Source: Thermoplasmatales archaeon
GTDB lineage: Archaea > Thermoplasmatota > JASEFT01 > JAUWIS01
NCBI GenBank assembly: GCA_030019485.1
Contig: JASEEW010000002.1
Location: 1-32,249, forward strand
Length of the DNA stretch: 32,249 nt
Direction of reading: 5' to 3'
Shown here: positions 14,963 to 23,419 of the stretch, one piece after another
Position numbering within the stretch: position 1 is the stretch's first letter
How the letters are laid out: every line of letters begins with the position of its first letter
Made by a program: the position numbers and the translations under genes
The notes under the pieces: generated by a model
Told to the model about the DNA's origin: nothing
Databases searched by the model: none
What the model saw: the letters and a program-made list of their open reading frames with translations, nothing else

Positions 14963-16449
14963 ACAGTGAACCTGTTTATGCGCAAATAATGAGGGAAAGA
15001 AAACATCAGAAAACATGGGCCGGTATTGTGGTTTTTTTCGTTGTGCTCTGGGTAGTCATGACACTGGTTGCACTTTACACATGGAGCTCTGGTTTCATGA
15101 CCGCAACTTCTGGTGGTGCGGGTGCGCCAACCTGGTACAAGCAGGAGGTACCTGCTGAGCCTAAAAGCATGGTGATAGGGGCTGTGCTTGACTGCGGGTA
15201 TGTGAGAATAGAGGATAAGCAAGTACCTATATATACCCTGCATTACAATGCCGAATTTATATACAGAAATACAAATACTGAAAAAGCGTATATTCCTCTG
15301 CCCAGCGGCTCTGTTGAAAACCTTGCTGTGAAGCTAAATAATGTTTTAATCCAGCCAAATATTCAGTCACACAAAATAGTGCTGGACCTGCCTGCCGGTG
15401 AGAACACTGTGTATATATCATATACTACAAGAGGCTCATACGAGTATTCCCATTCAGTGCCAAAGGACAGACTCATGGAAAAGTTTTACATGAAACTTGA
15501 AATTAAAAATATAAAATACGATAGAAATTTACCAAGCGAATGCCTAGAGCCTGATAAAGAGTACATATCAGATGGGAATACTGTGTTTGAGTGGGATAAA
15601 AAGGATGCTGTTCTCAGGAAGGAGATAATAGTCGAACTACCTGAATGGAAAAACCCGTTTGACACGTATTTATCACTGCTCCCTTGGATATTCCTCCTGT
15701 TATTCCTCCTTGGTTTGTTCTACTATGAGGCATTCAGGAGAACAAATATGCAGTTGAACATTGAATCCTTTGGATTCCTGATAGTGCCGTTCATACTACT
15801 GATGCTCTCAGTACCTGCCCTTGTTGTTTACATAGATGTGGAATATGCTGTAGGTTTTTCCATAATATTTGCTGTTGCAGCAATGTTTGTGATAAAGAAA
15901 AAGGTTCTCATGGTAACAAAAGCATTCCTTGATATTTTCCTCCTTCCCGCACTTGCATTAATTTCTGTCTGCACGTTTGTTACTGTTTCAGCACCATACG
16001 GCGGAACAATTGGAATAATATGCATTATCTTATCAGTCCTAGTCGGTGTTAAATTCTTCAAGGAGAATAAGGGCCCAAAGGAAAAAATATCCATTGACAG
16101 CATCCTGACAAAAATCCAGTCATTGTCCGATGAAAAAAAACAGGTTGAAACAGTGCTGGAAAATGAGAGAAAGGAAAAGGAGCTCCTGAAAGAAAGAATA
16201 AAGAAAGGCGTGTTCGCAAAAAATTTCTGCCTCTACTGCAAATCCATTGTGAAACCAGATTTTGACTTCTGCCCAAAATGCGGAAAGGAGATAAAGTACA
16301 TAGAAAAATGTGAAAAATGCGGCTCACTTGTTCATTCTGAAATCGGCTTATACTGCCCTAACTGCGGTGAACCTTTAAAGAAAGGGTTAAATGCAGGTAT
16401 GAACCTTGCTTTTATGGAGGGAGACTATGGCAGAGCTGGAGAAATGTAA
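14959..16449 (+). CDS. Six-TM membrane protein with coiled coil and two zinc ribbons
   Basis: The 496-residue protein has TM1 at about 20-42, a soluble domain of about 190 residues rich in beta strands (43-235, probably extracellular), TM2-TM6 at about 239-257, 272-292, 294-312, 323-344 and 350-366, then a charged coiled coil (376-416) and two cytoplasmic zinc ribbons: C424/C427/C438/C441 and C451/C454/C466/C469. The ATG at 14959 has GGGGTGATG just upstream and overlaps the small ORF's stop. The domain order suggests a transmembrane sensor with a zinc-ribbon output or docking end. The 3' end overlaps the next STAND gene by 23 bases, so the two are coexpressed. Its family is not recognised. 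Confidence 0.85.
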   Translation: MNSEPVYAQIMRERKHQKTWAGIVVFFVVLWVVMTLVALYTWSSGFMTATSGGAGAPTWYKQEVPAEPKSMVIGAVLDCGYVRIEDKQVPIYTLHYNAEFIYRNTNTEKAYIPLPSGSVENLAVKLNNVLIQPNIQSHKIVLDLPAGENTVYISYTTRGSYEYSHSVPKDRLMEKFYMKLEIKNIKYDRNLPSECLEPDKEYISDGNTVFEWDKKDAVLRKEIIVELPEWKNPFDTYLSLLPWIFLLLFLLGLFYYEAFRRTNMQLNIESFGFLIVPFILLMLSVPALVVYIDVEYAVGFSIIFAVAAMFVIKKKVLMVTKAFLDIFLLPALALISVCTFVTVSAPYGGTIGIICIILSVLVGVKFFKENKGPKEKISIDSILTKIQSLSDEKKQVETVLENERKEKELLKERIKKGVFAKNFCLYCKSIVKPDFDFCPKCGKEIKYIEKCEKCGSLVHSEIGLYCPNCGEPLKKGLNAGMNLAFMEGDYGRAGEM

Positions 16450-19021
16450 GTACAGGGTCATAGGTGTGAAAGGCATATTCTGCTCAGGCGGAAGTACCGA
16501 GAAAGAAATGGTTGATGTGAAAACCTGCTCCACATGCATGATTCCTTCACTGGCAGAAGAAATAAACTGTGTTTTCCTTGATGCAAGAAGAATCATGGAA
16601 AGCACGCTTCCCGGCGTTGTCAGGGAAATGCACAGCTACCATATGACATGTGCGCTCGGCAATGAATTGAAACTCACAAACAAGGGGATTTGCATGAAAT
16701 GCCCTAACAGACGCAAGGCTGTACAGCCTGATATTAGATCAGACTTTGTGGGAAGAGGAAACGAACTTGCGGAACTAAAAAAATATCTGGGGCTCATGCT
16801 CAGCCACAATGGAAACACTGTAATGGTAAGCGGTGAGCTTGGTGCTGGAAAAACAAGGCTTGTTAATGAGCTGAAAAAATATGCTATTATGCGCAATGTA
16901 AGATTTTTGAATGGCAGAGCTCTTTATGCTGAGAAGCTGACACCCTACCTTCCGTTTAAGGAAATACTCAGGGCATATGTTGATGAAATGAAAAAATCTG
17001 GGAGCACCTCAGCAATCAATGATATTCTATCTGCAGGAGAAATATCTGAGCTTTTACCTCTGGGTTTGCCGTCAGGCTCTGCTTTAAAAACAAAGGATGT
17101 TCAAATTGGAAGGGAAAGAATGTTTGAGGCTTTCTACAATGCTATCGTAAAAATGGCTGAGGAAAAACCATTGATACTGTTTGTGGATGACCTGCAGTAT
17201 GCTGATACTGCCTCACTGCATCTTCTTCACTACCTTTCAAGAAACATTAAGAACAGCAGAATCATGCTCATAGGCGCATATCGTCCTGAGGAGATAGTAA
17301 ATGCTGATAACCCGCTTTCTGAGACTCTTGGGAGAATGGATACTGAGCGTTTGTATCATACCATAGAAGTAAAGAGACTCAATGTAGATGATGTGAAGGA
17401 AATGATAGGCTCTATAACTGACAAGGGTGTAGATGATGATTTCATAGATTTCATTTACGATAAAACAAACGGCAACCCTTTGTTTGTTGAGGAAATCATT
17501 AAATCCTCTGATAAAATGCAAAAAACACCTGACACAATAACGGATTTGATTAACAGGAGAATCGAGAGGTTAGGTCAAGAGGTCATAAATGTACTATCAT
17601 ATGCCGCAGTAATAGGTAGCAAATTCTCCTATGATACACTGCGGGATGCATCCAGTATTGATGAGGAAAAAATTGTTGGAATTCTAGAGTCTTTAATAAA
17701 ACTTAGAGTAATATATGAGGAGCCTACCATTCTAGGGCTTTACTATTTTAATCCCCCTATAATAAAAGAGGTTGTGTATACTGGTTTGAGTGAAAAAAGG
17801 GCAGAGCTGCTGCATAAAAGGGTTGGGGGCGCACTTGAATCCTGCAGGGAGAAAAACCTTGGCGTTCTTGCGTACCATTTTTCAAAAGCAAGGGAATATG
17901 GGAAGGCACTGCATTATTCTGAATCTGCTGGGGACAAAGCAGTTTTGTCGTTTGCTCCGAATGAGGCAATGAAGTACTATGAAACAGCATTAAACTCATT
18001 TGAAAAACTTGACGGAAAAACCTCTGAAAAAACAGGACTGCTGAGCAAGCTAGGGCAGGTGTATTTCACGGTTGGGGAATTTGATAAATCAATAGAAACA
18101 TATGAAAAACAGATAGCACTCTGCATAAGCTCGGATGACAAAAAACCTTTGGCAAAAGCATACAGAGCGGTTGGTGAAATCCATGCCATAAGGGAGGAAT
18201 GGAAAAAATCATTGGAGTACTACAGTGCAGGCATGCAGGTCTCTGAAAAAATAAAAGACACACTTGGCATGGCTGAGGCGAAGAGGGGGATAGGGATGGT
18301 TTACTGCAGGGCAGGCAAATACAATGAGGCGCTACTGTGGCTTAAACAGAGCCTGAACAACAATGAGCCCTCGCTTACGGCGCACATCAGGATGGACATT
18401 GGAACGGTTTACTGGTACCTTGGAAGGTATGAGGAGGCTGTTGAAAACTATGAAAGAAGTCTGAAATATTTTGAGGAAAAAAACAACAAGCCCATGGTTT
18501 TGAGGGCTATGATAAACACTGGTGTGGTGTACACAAAAAAGGGTGAGCCAGAAAAGGCAATCGCCTGCTATGAGAAGGCTGCTGGGCTGTCAAAAACAAC
18601 TGGTGAGCTCAGGCTTAATGGTTATGCGCTGTCAAATGCTGCGGAGGAACTTATCAAAACAGGAAATATAGAAAAGGCGCTGGATTATTCTAAAAAATCA
18701 ATGGAAATATTTGAAAAAATAGGCGAGAAGCACATGATTGCAAACACACACATGGTTTACGGCATCGCATACAAATGCAGAAAGGAATGGGGAAAATCAG
18801 AGGAGCATTTCAGAAAAGGAATCCAGACAGCAGAGGAAGCGCATGATTTGGATATGCTCTCCCAGAATTACATGCAGTATGCCCTCATGCATAAAGAAAA
18901 AGGCGACATTAAGAATGCATTAAAATGTTTTCAGAAAACAGTGGAAACATGCAAAAAACTTGGAAGCAGGGAGCTGATGGAAAAAGCAGAAAAGGAAATT
19001 GAAAAACTGGGATGTGAATAA
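16427..19021 (+). CDS. Cys-rich STAND ATPase-TPR protein (paralogue B)
   Basis: The 864-residue protein has an N-terminal Cys-rich domain (C7, C19, C34, C37, C48, C75, C89, C92; CSTC and CMKC pairs), probably metal-binding. An AAA_16/STAND ATPase follows, with FVGRGNELAELKKYL, Walker A GELGAGKT (126-133), Walker B LILFVDD (about 239-245) and GNPLFVEEI. The C-terminal half is TPR repeats (about 500-860), closely related to those of the divergent protein at 12156-14714. ATG 16427 is preceded by GGAGGGAG (16417-16424); an in-frame codon at 16406 lies inside the upstream gene. The N-terminal domain replaces the winged helix of paralogue A, so the pair may sense different inputs with similar TPR ends. 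Confidence 0.88.
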   Translation: MAELEKCKYRVIGVKGIFCSGGSTEKEMVDVKTCSTCMIPSLAEEINCVFLDARRIMESTLPGVVREMHSYHMTCALGNELKLTNKGICMKCPNRRKAVQPDIRSDFVGRGNELAELKKYLGLMLSHNGNTVMVSGELGAGKTRLVNELKKYAIMRNVRFLNGRALYAEKLTPYLPFKEILRAYVDEMKKSGSTSAINDILSAGEISELLPLGLPSGSALKTKDVQIGRERMFEAFYNAIVKMAEEKPLILFVDDLQYADTASLHLLHYLSRNIKNSRIMLIGAYRPEEIVNADNPLSETLGRMDTERLYHTIEVKRLNVDDVKEMIGSITDKGVDDDFIDFIYDKTNGNPLFVEEIIKSSDKMQKTPDTITDLINRRIERLGQEVINVLSYAAVIGSKFSYDTLRDASSIDEEKIVGILESLIKLRVIYEEPTILGLYYFNPPIIKEVVYTGLSEKRAELLHKRVGGALESCREKNLGVLAYHFSKAREYGKALHYSESAGDKAVLSFAPNEAMKYYETALNSFEKLDGKTSEKTGLLSKLGQVYFTVGEFDKSIETYEKQIALCISSDDKKPLAKAYRAVGEIHAIREEWKKSLEYYSAGMQVSEKIKDTLGMAEAKRGIGMVYCRAGKYNEALLWLKQSLNNNEPSLTAHIRMDIGTVYWYLGRYEEAVENYERSLKYFEEKNNKPMVLRAMINTGVVYTKKGEPEKAIACYEKAAGLSKTTGELRLNGYALSNAAEELIKTGNIEKALDYSKKSMEIFEKIGEKHMIANTHMVYGIAYKCRKEWGKSEEHFRKGIQTAEEAHDLDMLSQNYMQYALMHKEKGDIKNALKCFQKTVETCKKLGSRELMEKAEKEIEKLGCE

Positions 19022-19022
19022 C

Positions 19023-19485
19023 ATGAGTAAGAAAAGGAAAATGATGATAGGGGTTGCGGTGGTGGTAGCAGGGATTTTGATAGGGGGTGTTATTTATATC
19101 TGTTGGAAATAACACTACCTGGGAAGGGACTCTCACTCTTGCAGAAGATCAGGCTGTGTTTGAGTGGACCATAAAATCTGTCAAAGTTGGAAATTGGTCA
19201 ATGTTCGTAGAAATAGATTGGAACTATACTTGCTCCAAGTTAAACCCAGACGATCCTCGATACACAGGGCACCATTATGAAAAATCTCACGCTCTGGATA
19301 TATCGGTTTCAGAAAACTCTGCATACATAAATGAAACACCCTTCCTATAATATAAACCATCTACACAACAAGAATTCAACGAAACATGCACACCAGCACC
19401 ACAATCACCTATAGTAGTTGTTGTAGTGGCGCTAACCTCAATCATCGGAATAACTATGTTATTAAAGAGAAAAAAGAAGGGATAA
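19023..19485 (+). pseudogene. Frameshifted small membrane-anchored protein
   Basis: An ATG one base after the STAND gene's stop opens MSKKRKMMIGVAVVVAGIL in one frame, which stops at about 19112. The next frame carries a soluble region from SVGNNTTWEG to INETPFL (about 19102-19347), then TAA at 19348-19350, after which the same frame continues to TPAPQSPIVVVVVALTSI and GITMLLKRKKKG with a stop at 19483. Deleting one G from the G5 run at 19082-19086 joins the first two parts into a natural TM segment (AGILIGVLFISVGNN). The intact protein would have an N-terminal TM, an outer domain with several N-glycosylation-like sites, and a C-terminal TM anchor with a basic tail. Two lesions argue for decay, although an assembly error could explain the first. 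Confidence 0.7.
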
Positions 19486-19491
19486 AAAAAC

Positions 19492-19869
19492 TTAGTCCAC
19501 TTTCTCAACCCTGACAACACTCCCGGGAACAACATTTTTCAGTATAGAAATATTTCCTGTTATTTTTGCAAAAACATTCACTGGGGAATATGCTTTTGTT
19601 TTTTCATTTGTGCTTGCTGGTGTTTTACCAAAAAATACGCAGATGCACCTGCCCTCAGGCCAGTATGCCACATCACCAATTTCAACCTTTTCCTGCGCAT
19701 TTTCCTCCCCCATTTTCACTGTCGTCCCAAAATATATTTCATCATCCCATGTGTTTATCCTGCTTTGAAGAGGCAGCGCATCCCAGACTGCATTTGCAGT
19801 TTTCGGGTTTTTATCAATGAGCTCAGCAGTTATTTGTTTCCCTTCCATGATGAATCTTATTTTCCTCAT
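19492..19869 (-). CDS. Cyclophilin-like fold protein (COG2164 type)
   Basis: The 125-residue protein has the small beta-barrel pattern of the archaeal/Thermotoga cyclophilin-like family: MRKIRFIMEG, NPKTANAVWDALP, WDDEIYFGTTV, GDVAYWPEGRCICVFFGKTPAS and a C-terminal strand. The biochemical role of these proteins is not established. The ATG at 19869 is chosen over 19881 because TTTTTATGAA (19891-19900) is centred 27 bases upstream, as in other leaderless genes here. The gene is single and converges with the broken gene at 19023-19485. Confidence 0.8.
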   Translation of the reverse strand: MRKIRFIMEGKQITAELIDKNPKTANAVWDALPLQSRINTWDDEIYFGTTVKMGEENAQEKVEIGDVAYWPEGRCICVFFGKTPASTNEKTKAYSPVNVFAKITGNISILKNVVPGSVVRVEKVD

Positions 19870-19889
19870 CCAAAAGAGCATCCACTCAG

Positions 19890-19900
19890 GTTTTTATGAA
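19890..19900 (-). promoter_or_regulatory. TATA-like box of the cyclophilin-like gene
   Basis: ttttttatgaa-type sequence is centred near 19896, 27 bases before the ATG at 19869, and decides the start in favour of that codon. Confidence 0.45.
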
Positions 19901-19965
19901 GTTTTGCATTATCCTCAGAGAAATATTTTTAATATGGCATATCTATACCCAGTCTGGTGATTTAA

Positions 19966-20520
19966 ATGAAAGTAGGAAATGCAGCGCCTCTTGGTTTAAT
20001 GGGTTTCGGGATGACAACAGTGTTGTTGAATCTGCATAACGCAGGGTTTTTTGCTCTTGGCAGCATGATTCTTGCCATGGGGATATTCTACGGTGGTCTT
20101 GCGCAGGTTATTGCAGGAATACTGGAATTTAGAAAGGGAAACACTTTTGCCACAACAGCCTTCTGCTCCTATGGTTTGTTCTGGCTGAGCCTTGTAGCGC
20201 TTATCCTCCTACCATATAGAGGTTTAACCACTGCTTCTGAGAAAACTGCGATGGCATCATACTTCTTCATGTGGGGGCTCTTCACATTTGTTATGTTTTT
20301 CGGAACACTGAAAACAAACAGGGCACTTCAGTTTGTATTCATGAGTCTCGCAATACTTTTCTTCCTTCTAACAGGTGCGCAGTTTATTCCTGCCCTCACA
20401 AAAATAGCAGGATACGAAGGAATAATATGCGGTTTTTCTGCGATTTATCTTGCGCTTGCTGAGGTTGTGAATGAGATGCACCAGAAAACTGTGATGCCAA
20501 TCTTTCCTGTTAAACAGTAG
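19966..20520 (+). CDS. GPR1/FUN34/YaaH-family acetate/succinate transporter
   Basis: The 184-residue protein starts with NAAPLGLMGFGMTTVLLNLHNAG, matching the family signature NPAPLGLxGFGxTT (long stretch at residues 4-26), and has six predicted TM helices covering nearly the whole protein. Family members move acetate, succinate or ammonium across the cytoplasmic membrane by proton coupling or channel-like flow. The start is supported by GGTGATTT just upstream. It is followed 8 bases later by a GNAT acetyltransferase, so the two are probably cotranscribed. Confidence 0.9.
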   Translation: MKVGNAAPLGLMGFGMTTVLLNLHNAGFFALGSMILAMGIFYGGLAQVIAGILEFRKGNTFATTAFCSYGLFWLSLVALILLPYRGLTTASEKTAMASYFFMWGLFTFVMFFGTLKTNRALQFVFMSLAILFFLLTGAQFIPALTKIAGYEGIICGFSAIYLALAEVVNEMHQKTVMPIFPVKQ

Positions 20521-20528
20521 GACTGTTA

Positions 20529-20957
20529 ATGAAAATAAAAACACTGACACAGGATGATTACGATATAATTATTGACCTGTGGAAAAGAGCAGGTTTATCA
20601 TACAGACCGAATGGAAGGGATTCCAGAAACGAGGTCTGCAGGCAGATAAAAGAAAGCAATGTTTTGTTCATTGGCGTGTTTGAGAACAATGTTCTGATAG
20701 GTGTTGTGGTAGGAAGCGATGACGGAAGAAAAGGATGGATTAACAGATTAGCAGTTGAGCCAAGGCACAGGAGGAAAGGCGTAGCACAGTTTCTTATTAA
20801 TGCTGTGGAGAATGCGCTCAGAAAAAGGGGAAGGAAAATAATCTGCACGCTCATAGAGGACTGGAATGAAAACTCATTGAAGCTGTTTGAAAAATGCAAC
20901 TATGTTCTGCACAGGGACATATTTTATTTGAGTAAGAGGGAGAATGAGGGGGTGTGA
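20529..20957 (+). CDS. GNAT-family N-acetyltransferase
   Basis: The 142-residue protein has the GNAT fold: LFIGVFENNVLIGVVVGS (strands 2-4), INRLAVEPRHRRKGVAQFLI with the acetyl-CoA pyrophosphate-binding R-R-K-G-V-A motif, and the closing NSLKLFEKCNYVLHRDIFYL. The substrate may be a protein N-terminus or a small amine; it is not readable. It follows the transporter gene with an 8-base gap and ends just before a long inverted repeat that separates it from convergent thrS. Confidence 0.88.
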   Translation: MKIKTLTQDDYDIIIDLWKRAGLSYRPNGRDSRNEVCRQIKESNVLFIGVFENNVLIGVVVGSDDGRKGWINRLAVEPRHRRKGVAQFLINAVENALRKRGRKIICTLIEDWNENSLKLFEKCNYVLHRDIFYLSKRENEGV

Positions 20958-20968
20958 AATCTATCCTC

Positions 20969-21053
20969 TGAGCCTTCACAACACCGACTTTTCCGTAAGA
21001 TCCTTGGAAAAGCCTTTGGCTTTTCCAGAGGAACCGGGAAGTTTGAAGGCTCA
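20969..21053. repeat. Nested inverted repeat between GNAT and thrS, overlapping the thrS stop
   Basis: TGAGCCTTCA (20969-20978) pairs with TGAAGGCTCA (21044-21053), a 10-bp outer stem. Inside is GGAAAAGCC/GGCTTTTCC (21006-21014/21018-21026), a 9-bp hairpin with a 3-base loop. The outer arm covers the thrS stop codon (21051-21053). It may be a bidirectional terminator between convergent genes or a palindromic repeat element; its inner hairpin recurs at 5683-5704. Confidence 0.6.
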
Positions 21054-22865
21054 CCTGAACCCTATTCTTTTACTCAGCATTCTTGGTAGGGGCATAGGCG
21101 CATAGGGATAATCCTTTAACTCTTTTTCAACTTCTTTTTTCAGTTCATCAAGAGAATAATTTTTTATCTCGCCACTTCTTTTTCTCACAGGGAGTGTTTT
21201 TGATTTTTTTTCTTTTTCACCATAGACAATAATCATGTTTATCCATTCCTTTTCAGCGTCCCTGATTTTCCTTCCAATCTTTTCCTCCCTGTCATCAATG
21301 TCTGTTCTTGCATTCGTCTGGTCTGCTATGTCTTCACAATCCTTAAGAAACTCATCTGAAACAGGTATAATTCTTATCTGTGTCGGCGCAAGCCAGAACG
21401 GAAGATCAGGTTTTCCCCCCTTCTCAATTCTTTTAGCCTGATGCTCCAGTATTGCATACAAACACCTATCTATCCCCCCAGAGATGCTTGCGTGCAGAAT
21501 CAGTGGGTATTTTTTCTCACCGTTTTTATCCACGTATGTGATATCAAACCTTTCAGAGTTTTCAACATCTATCTGAACTGTTGAAAGGGCAGAGCATTTT
21601 TTCTGGGAATCACTGATGTTGAACTCAAACTTTGCGACAAAATAGAAATATTTTTCATCCCACATCTCAACAAGCACTGGTTTGCCAATCTTTTTTGCTA
21701 TCTCTGCTGCTACATCCTTGTTTTCATCATAAAAACTCCTGACAAACCTTAATACTGCCTCATATTTTAGGTTGAGGGATTCCATCCACTCTGTTGAAAG
21801 CAGAAACTGGAACATGAACTCATCCTTTGCCTGGGCCGTGTCAGCGCAGAGTGTGTGCATATCAGGCATCGTGAACGCCCTCAGCCTTTTCAGACCTGTA
21901 AGCTCACCCCTCTGCTCCCTTCTAAATGAGTAGTGTGTGAGCTCATAAAACTTTACTGGCAGTGCCCTGTATGATATTTTTGCGTCATGGGCTATTAGAT
22001 ACTGGCCAAAGCATGCAGCAAATCGTAGAAAGTATTCCTTTTCCTCAGACTTAACAATGTACTGCCTAGCTGGAAATTTTTCAAGATATTTACAAAGTGC
22101 GGGATGCTTGTAATCATACATTATTGGTGTTTCAACCTGCATGGCATTGTGACTTAGGCAGATGTTTGTTACATGCCTCTCCAAAAGTTTTTTTATTAAC
22201 GCACCTTTTGGATACCATCTCAGGTTCCCAGGGTCTGATGCAGGTTCGTAATCCACAAACCCCATTTTCTGCATCAACTCAACATGTTTCGGCTCCTTGG
22301 AAACTGTTCTTGTACCGCCTTTTTCATATTCATAAAGAATTTTTAGCTCCTCATATTTTTTGAAATCAAATTTTTCTGCCTCTGTAAGTTTCCCATCAGG
22401 TGTAAGAACATACAGGTAGGATTTTATTTTCTTCTCAGCAGTTTCTTTTTTTTCCTCTGCTGTAATCTCCCTGGAAAGCTCTGATAAAGGATGACCTTTG
22501 CATGAGAGCTTAAAGGATTTGTACCAGCCGAATGGCGCCCTGACAGCATCATAATCCCTTAATGATTCTTCCATTTCTACTAAAATCTTTTTTGCGTTCT
22601 CAGGTGATGCAAGGGAGGATGACAGATGTGCGTAAGGATAAATCACAATCCTTTTTGTTTTTACTTTATCTGAAACATCTTTTATTTCCCTGACAGCATT
22701 TTTAACAACTGCCTCTGGGTTTTTTTCATCATCCTTCTCAACAGCAGTGAAAACAACAAGGCATTCATCAATTCTATGTTTTTTTTCCTTTACCTCCTCA
22801 GCAAACTTCAGTTTTTCCTTTGCCTCATACTCAATGTAGTCCGAGTGAATGAACAATAGTTTCAT
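21051..22865 (-). CDS. thrS: Threonyl-tRNA synthetase, archaeal type
   Basis: The 604-residue enzyme charges tRNA-Thr. Residues 1-145 form the archaea-specific DTD-like editing domain (MKLLFIHSDYIEYE, IYPYAHLSSSLA, APFGWYKSFKLSCKGHPLSE), which removes mischarged serine and replaces the bacterial TGS/N2 domains. The class II catalytic core follows, with FRREQRGELTGLKRLRAF (motif 2) and GGIDRCLYAIL (motif 3). Cys285 (RFAACFG) and His337 (FTMPDMH) are two of the three zinc ligands that recognise threonine, and HASISGG supplies the third. The C-terminal anticodon-binding domain is LAPTQIRIIPVSDEF to the end. Full length for the family; no TGS domain, as expected. Confidence 0.97.
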   Translation of the reverse strand: MKLLFIHSDYIEYEAKEKLKFAEEVKEKKHRIDECLVVFTAVEKDDEKNPEAVVKNAVREIKDVSDKVKTKRIVIYPYAHLSSSLASPENAKKILVEMEESLRDYDAVRAPFGWYKSFKLSCKGHPLSELSREITAEEKKETAEKKIKSYLYVLTPDGKLTEAEKFDFKKYEELKILYEYEKGGTRTVSKEPKHVELMQKMGFVDYEPASDPGNLRWYPKGALIKKLLERHVTNICLSHNAMQVETPIMYDYKHPALCKYLEKFPARQYIVKSEEKEYFLRFAACFGQYLIAHDAKISYRALPVKFYELTHYSFRREQRGELTGLKRLRAFTMPDMHTLCADTAQAKDEFMFQFLLSTEWMESLNLKYEAVLRFVRSFYDENKDVAAEIAKKIGKPVLVEMWDEKYFYFVAKFEFNISDSQKKCSALSTVQIDVENSERFDITYVDKNGEKKYPLILHASISGGIDRCLYAILEHQAKRIEKGGKPDLPFWLAPTQIRIIPVSDEFLKDCEDIADQTNARTDIDDREEKIGRKIRDAEKEWINMIIVYGEKEKKSKTLPVRKRSGEIKNYSLDELKKEVEKELKDYPYAPMPLPRMLSKRIGFR

Positions 22866-22896
22866 AAATGGTAAAACAGATTACCTGCTCATAAAT

Positions 22897-23415
22897 TTAT
22901 TCATATTTATCATAGCAGACGATTTCACTCAGATTCTTTCTTGGTTTTGCCTCAGGGCTTTCATCAGGAAATCCTACCGGTGTTAGTCCTACAACCCTGA
23001 CATTTTTTGGTATGCCCAGGACTTCTTTGACTTTTTCCTCTTTGAAACTCCCAATCCAGCACGTCCCCAGTCCCTCAGAGGTTGCTGCAAGCATAAGATG
23101 ATCAAATGCTATTCCAAGGTCAACAGGGTAAGAAGACGTGTATCCACCCATGTATGTGTAGCATTCATCCTCAAATGCACACCCGGCAATTATGATTGGC
23201 GCCTCTGCAATGAATTTCTGGTTGTTGCACGCTGGAATAAGTTTCCTTTTGATTTCCTCATCCCTCACAATGACAAACTTCCAGGGCTGCAAATTTTTTG
23301 CCGATGGTGCAAGCCTCATAGCACCCAGTATTTTTTTCAGTTTTTCCTCCGGTATCGGTGTTGATTTATATTTCCTTATACTTTTCCTGTTTTTTATTGC
23401 CTCATACACATCCAT
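22897..23415 (-). CDS. Nitroreductase-family FMN oxidoreductase
   Basis: The 172-residue protein has the nitroreductase hallmarks: IKNRKSIRKYKS (phosphate-binding Arg/Ser for FMN), LAPSAKNLQPWKFVIV, an internal dimer-interface stretch, and GLGTCWIGSF. It is a short, single-domain NAD(P)H-dependent flavoprotein; its substrate is unknown. ATG 23415 is preceded by GGAGTGAT at about 5 bases; codons upstream to 23466 lie in the preceding gene. It follows the TPR-GTPase gene with a 4-base gap and is probably cotranscribed. A second family member is at 31600-32115. Confidence 0.9.
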   Translation of the reverse strand: MDVYEAIKNRKSIRKYKSTPIPEEKLKKILGAMRLAPSAKNLQPWKFVIVRDEEIKRKLIPACNNQKFIAEAPIIIAGCAFEDECYTYMGGYTSSYPVDLGIAFDHLMLAATSEGLGTCWIGSFKEEKVKEVLGIPKNVRVVGLTPVGFPDESPEAKPRKNLSEIVCYDKYE

Positions 23416-23419
23416 GTTA

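Noticed and set aside
19348..19350. Recoding of the in-frame TAA as a sense codon
   Set aside because: TAA is not a pyrrolysine (TAG) or selenocysteine (TGA) codon, and the gene has a second lesion, so decay or error is simpler.
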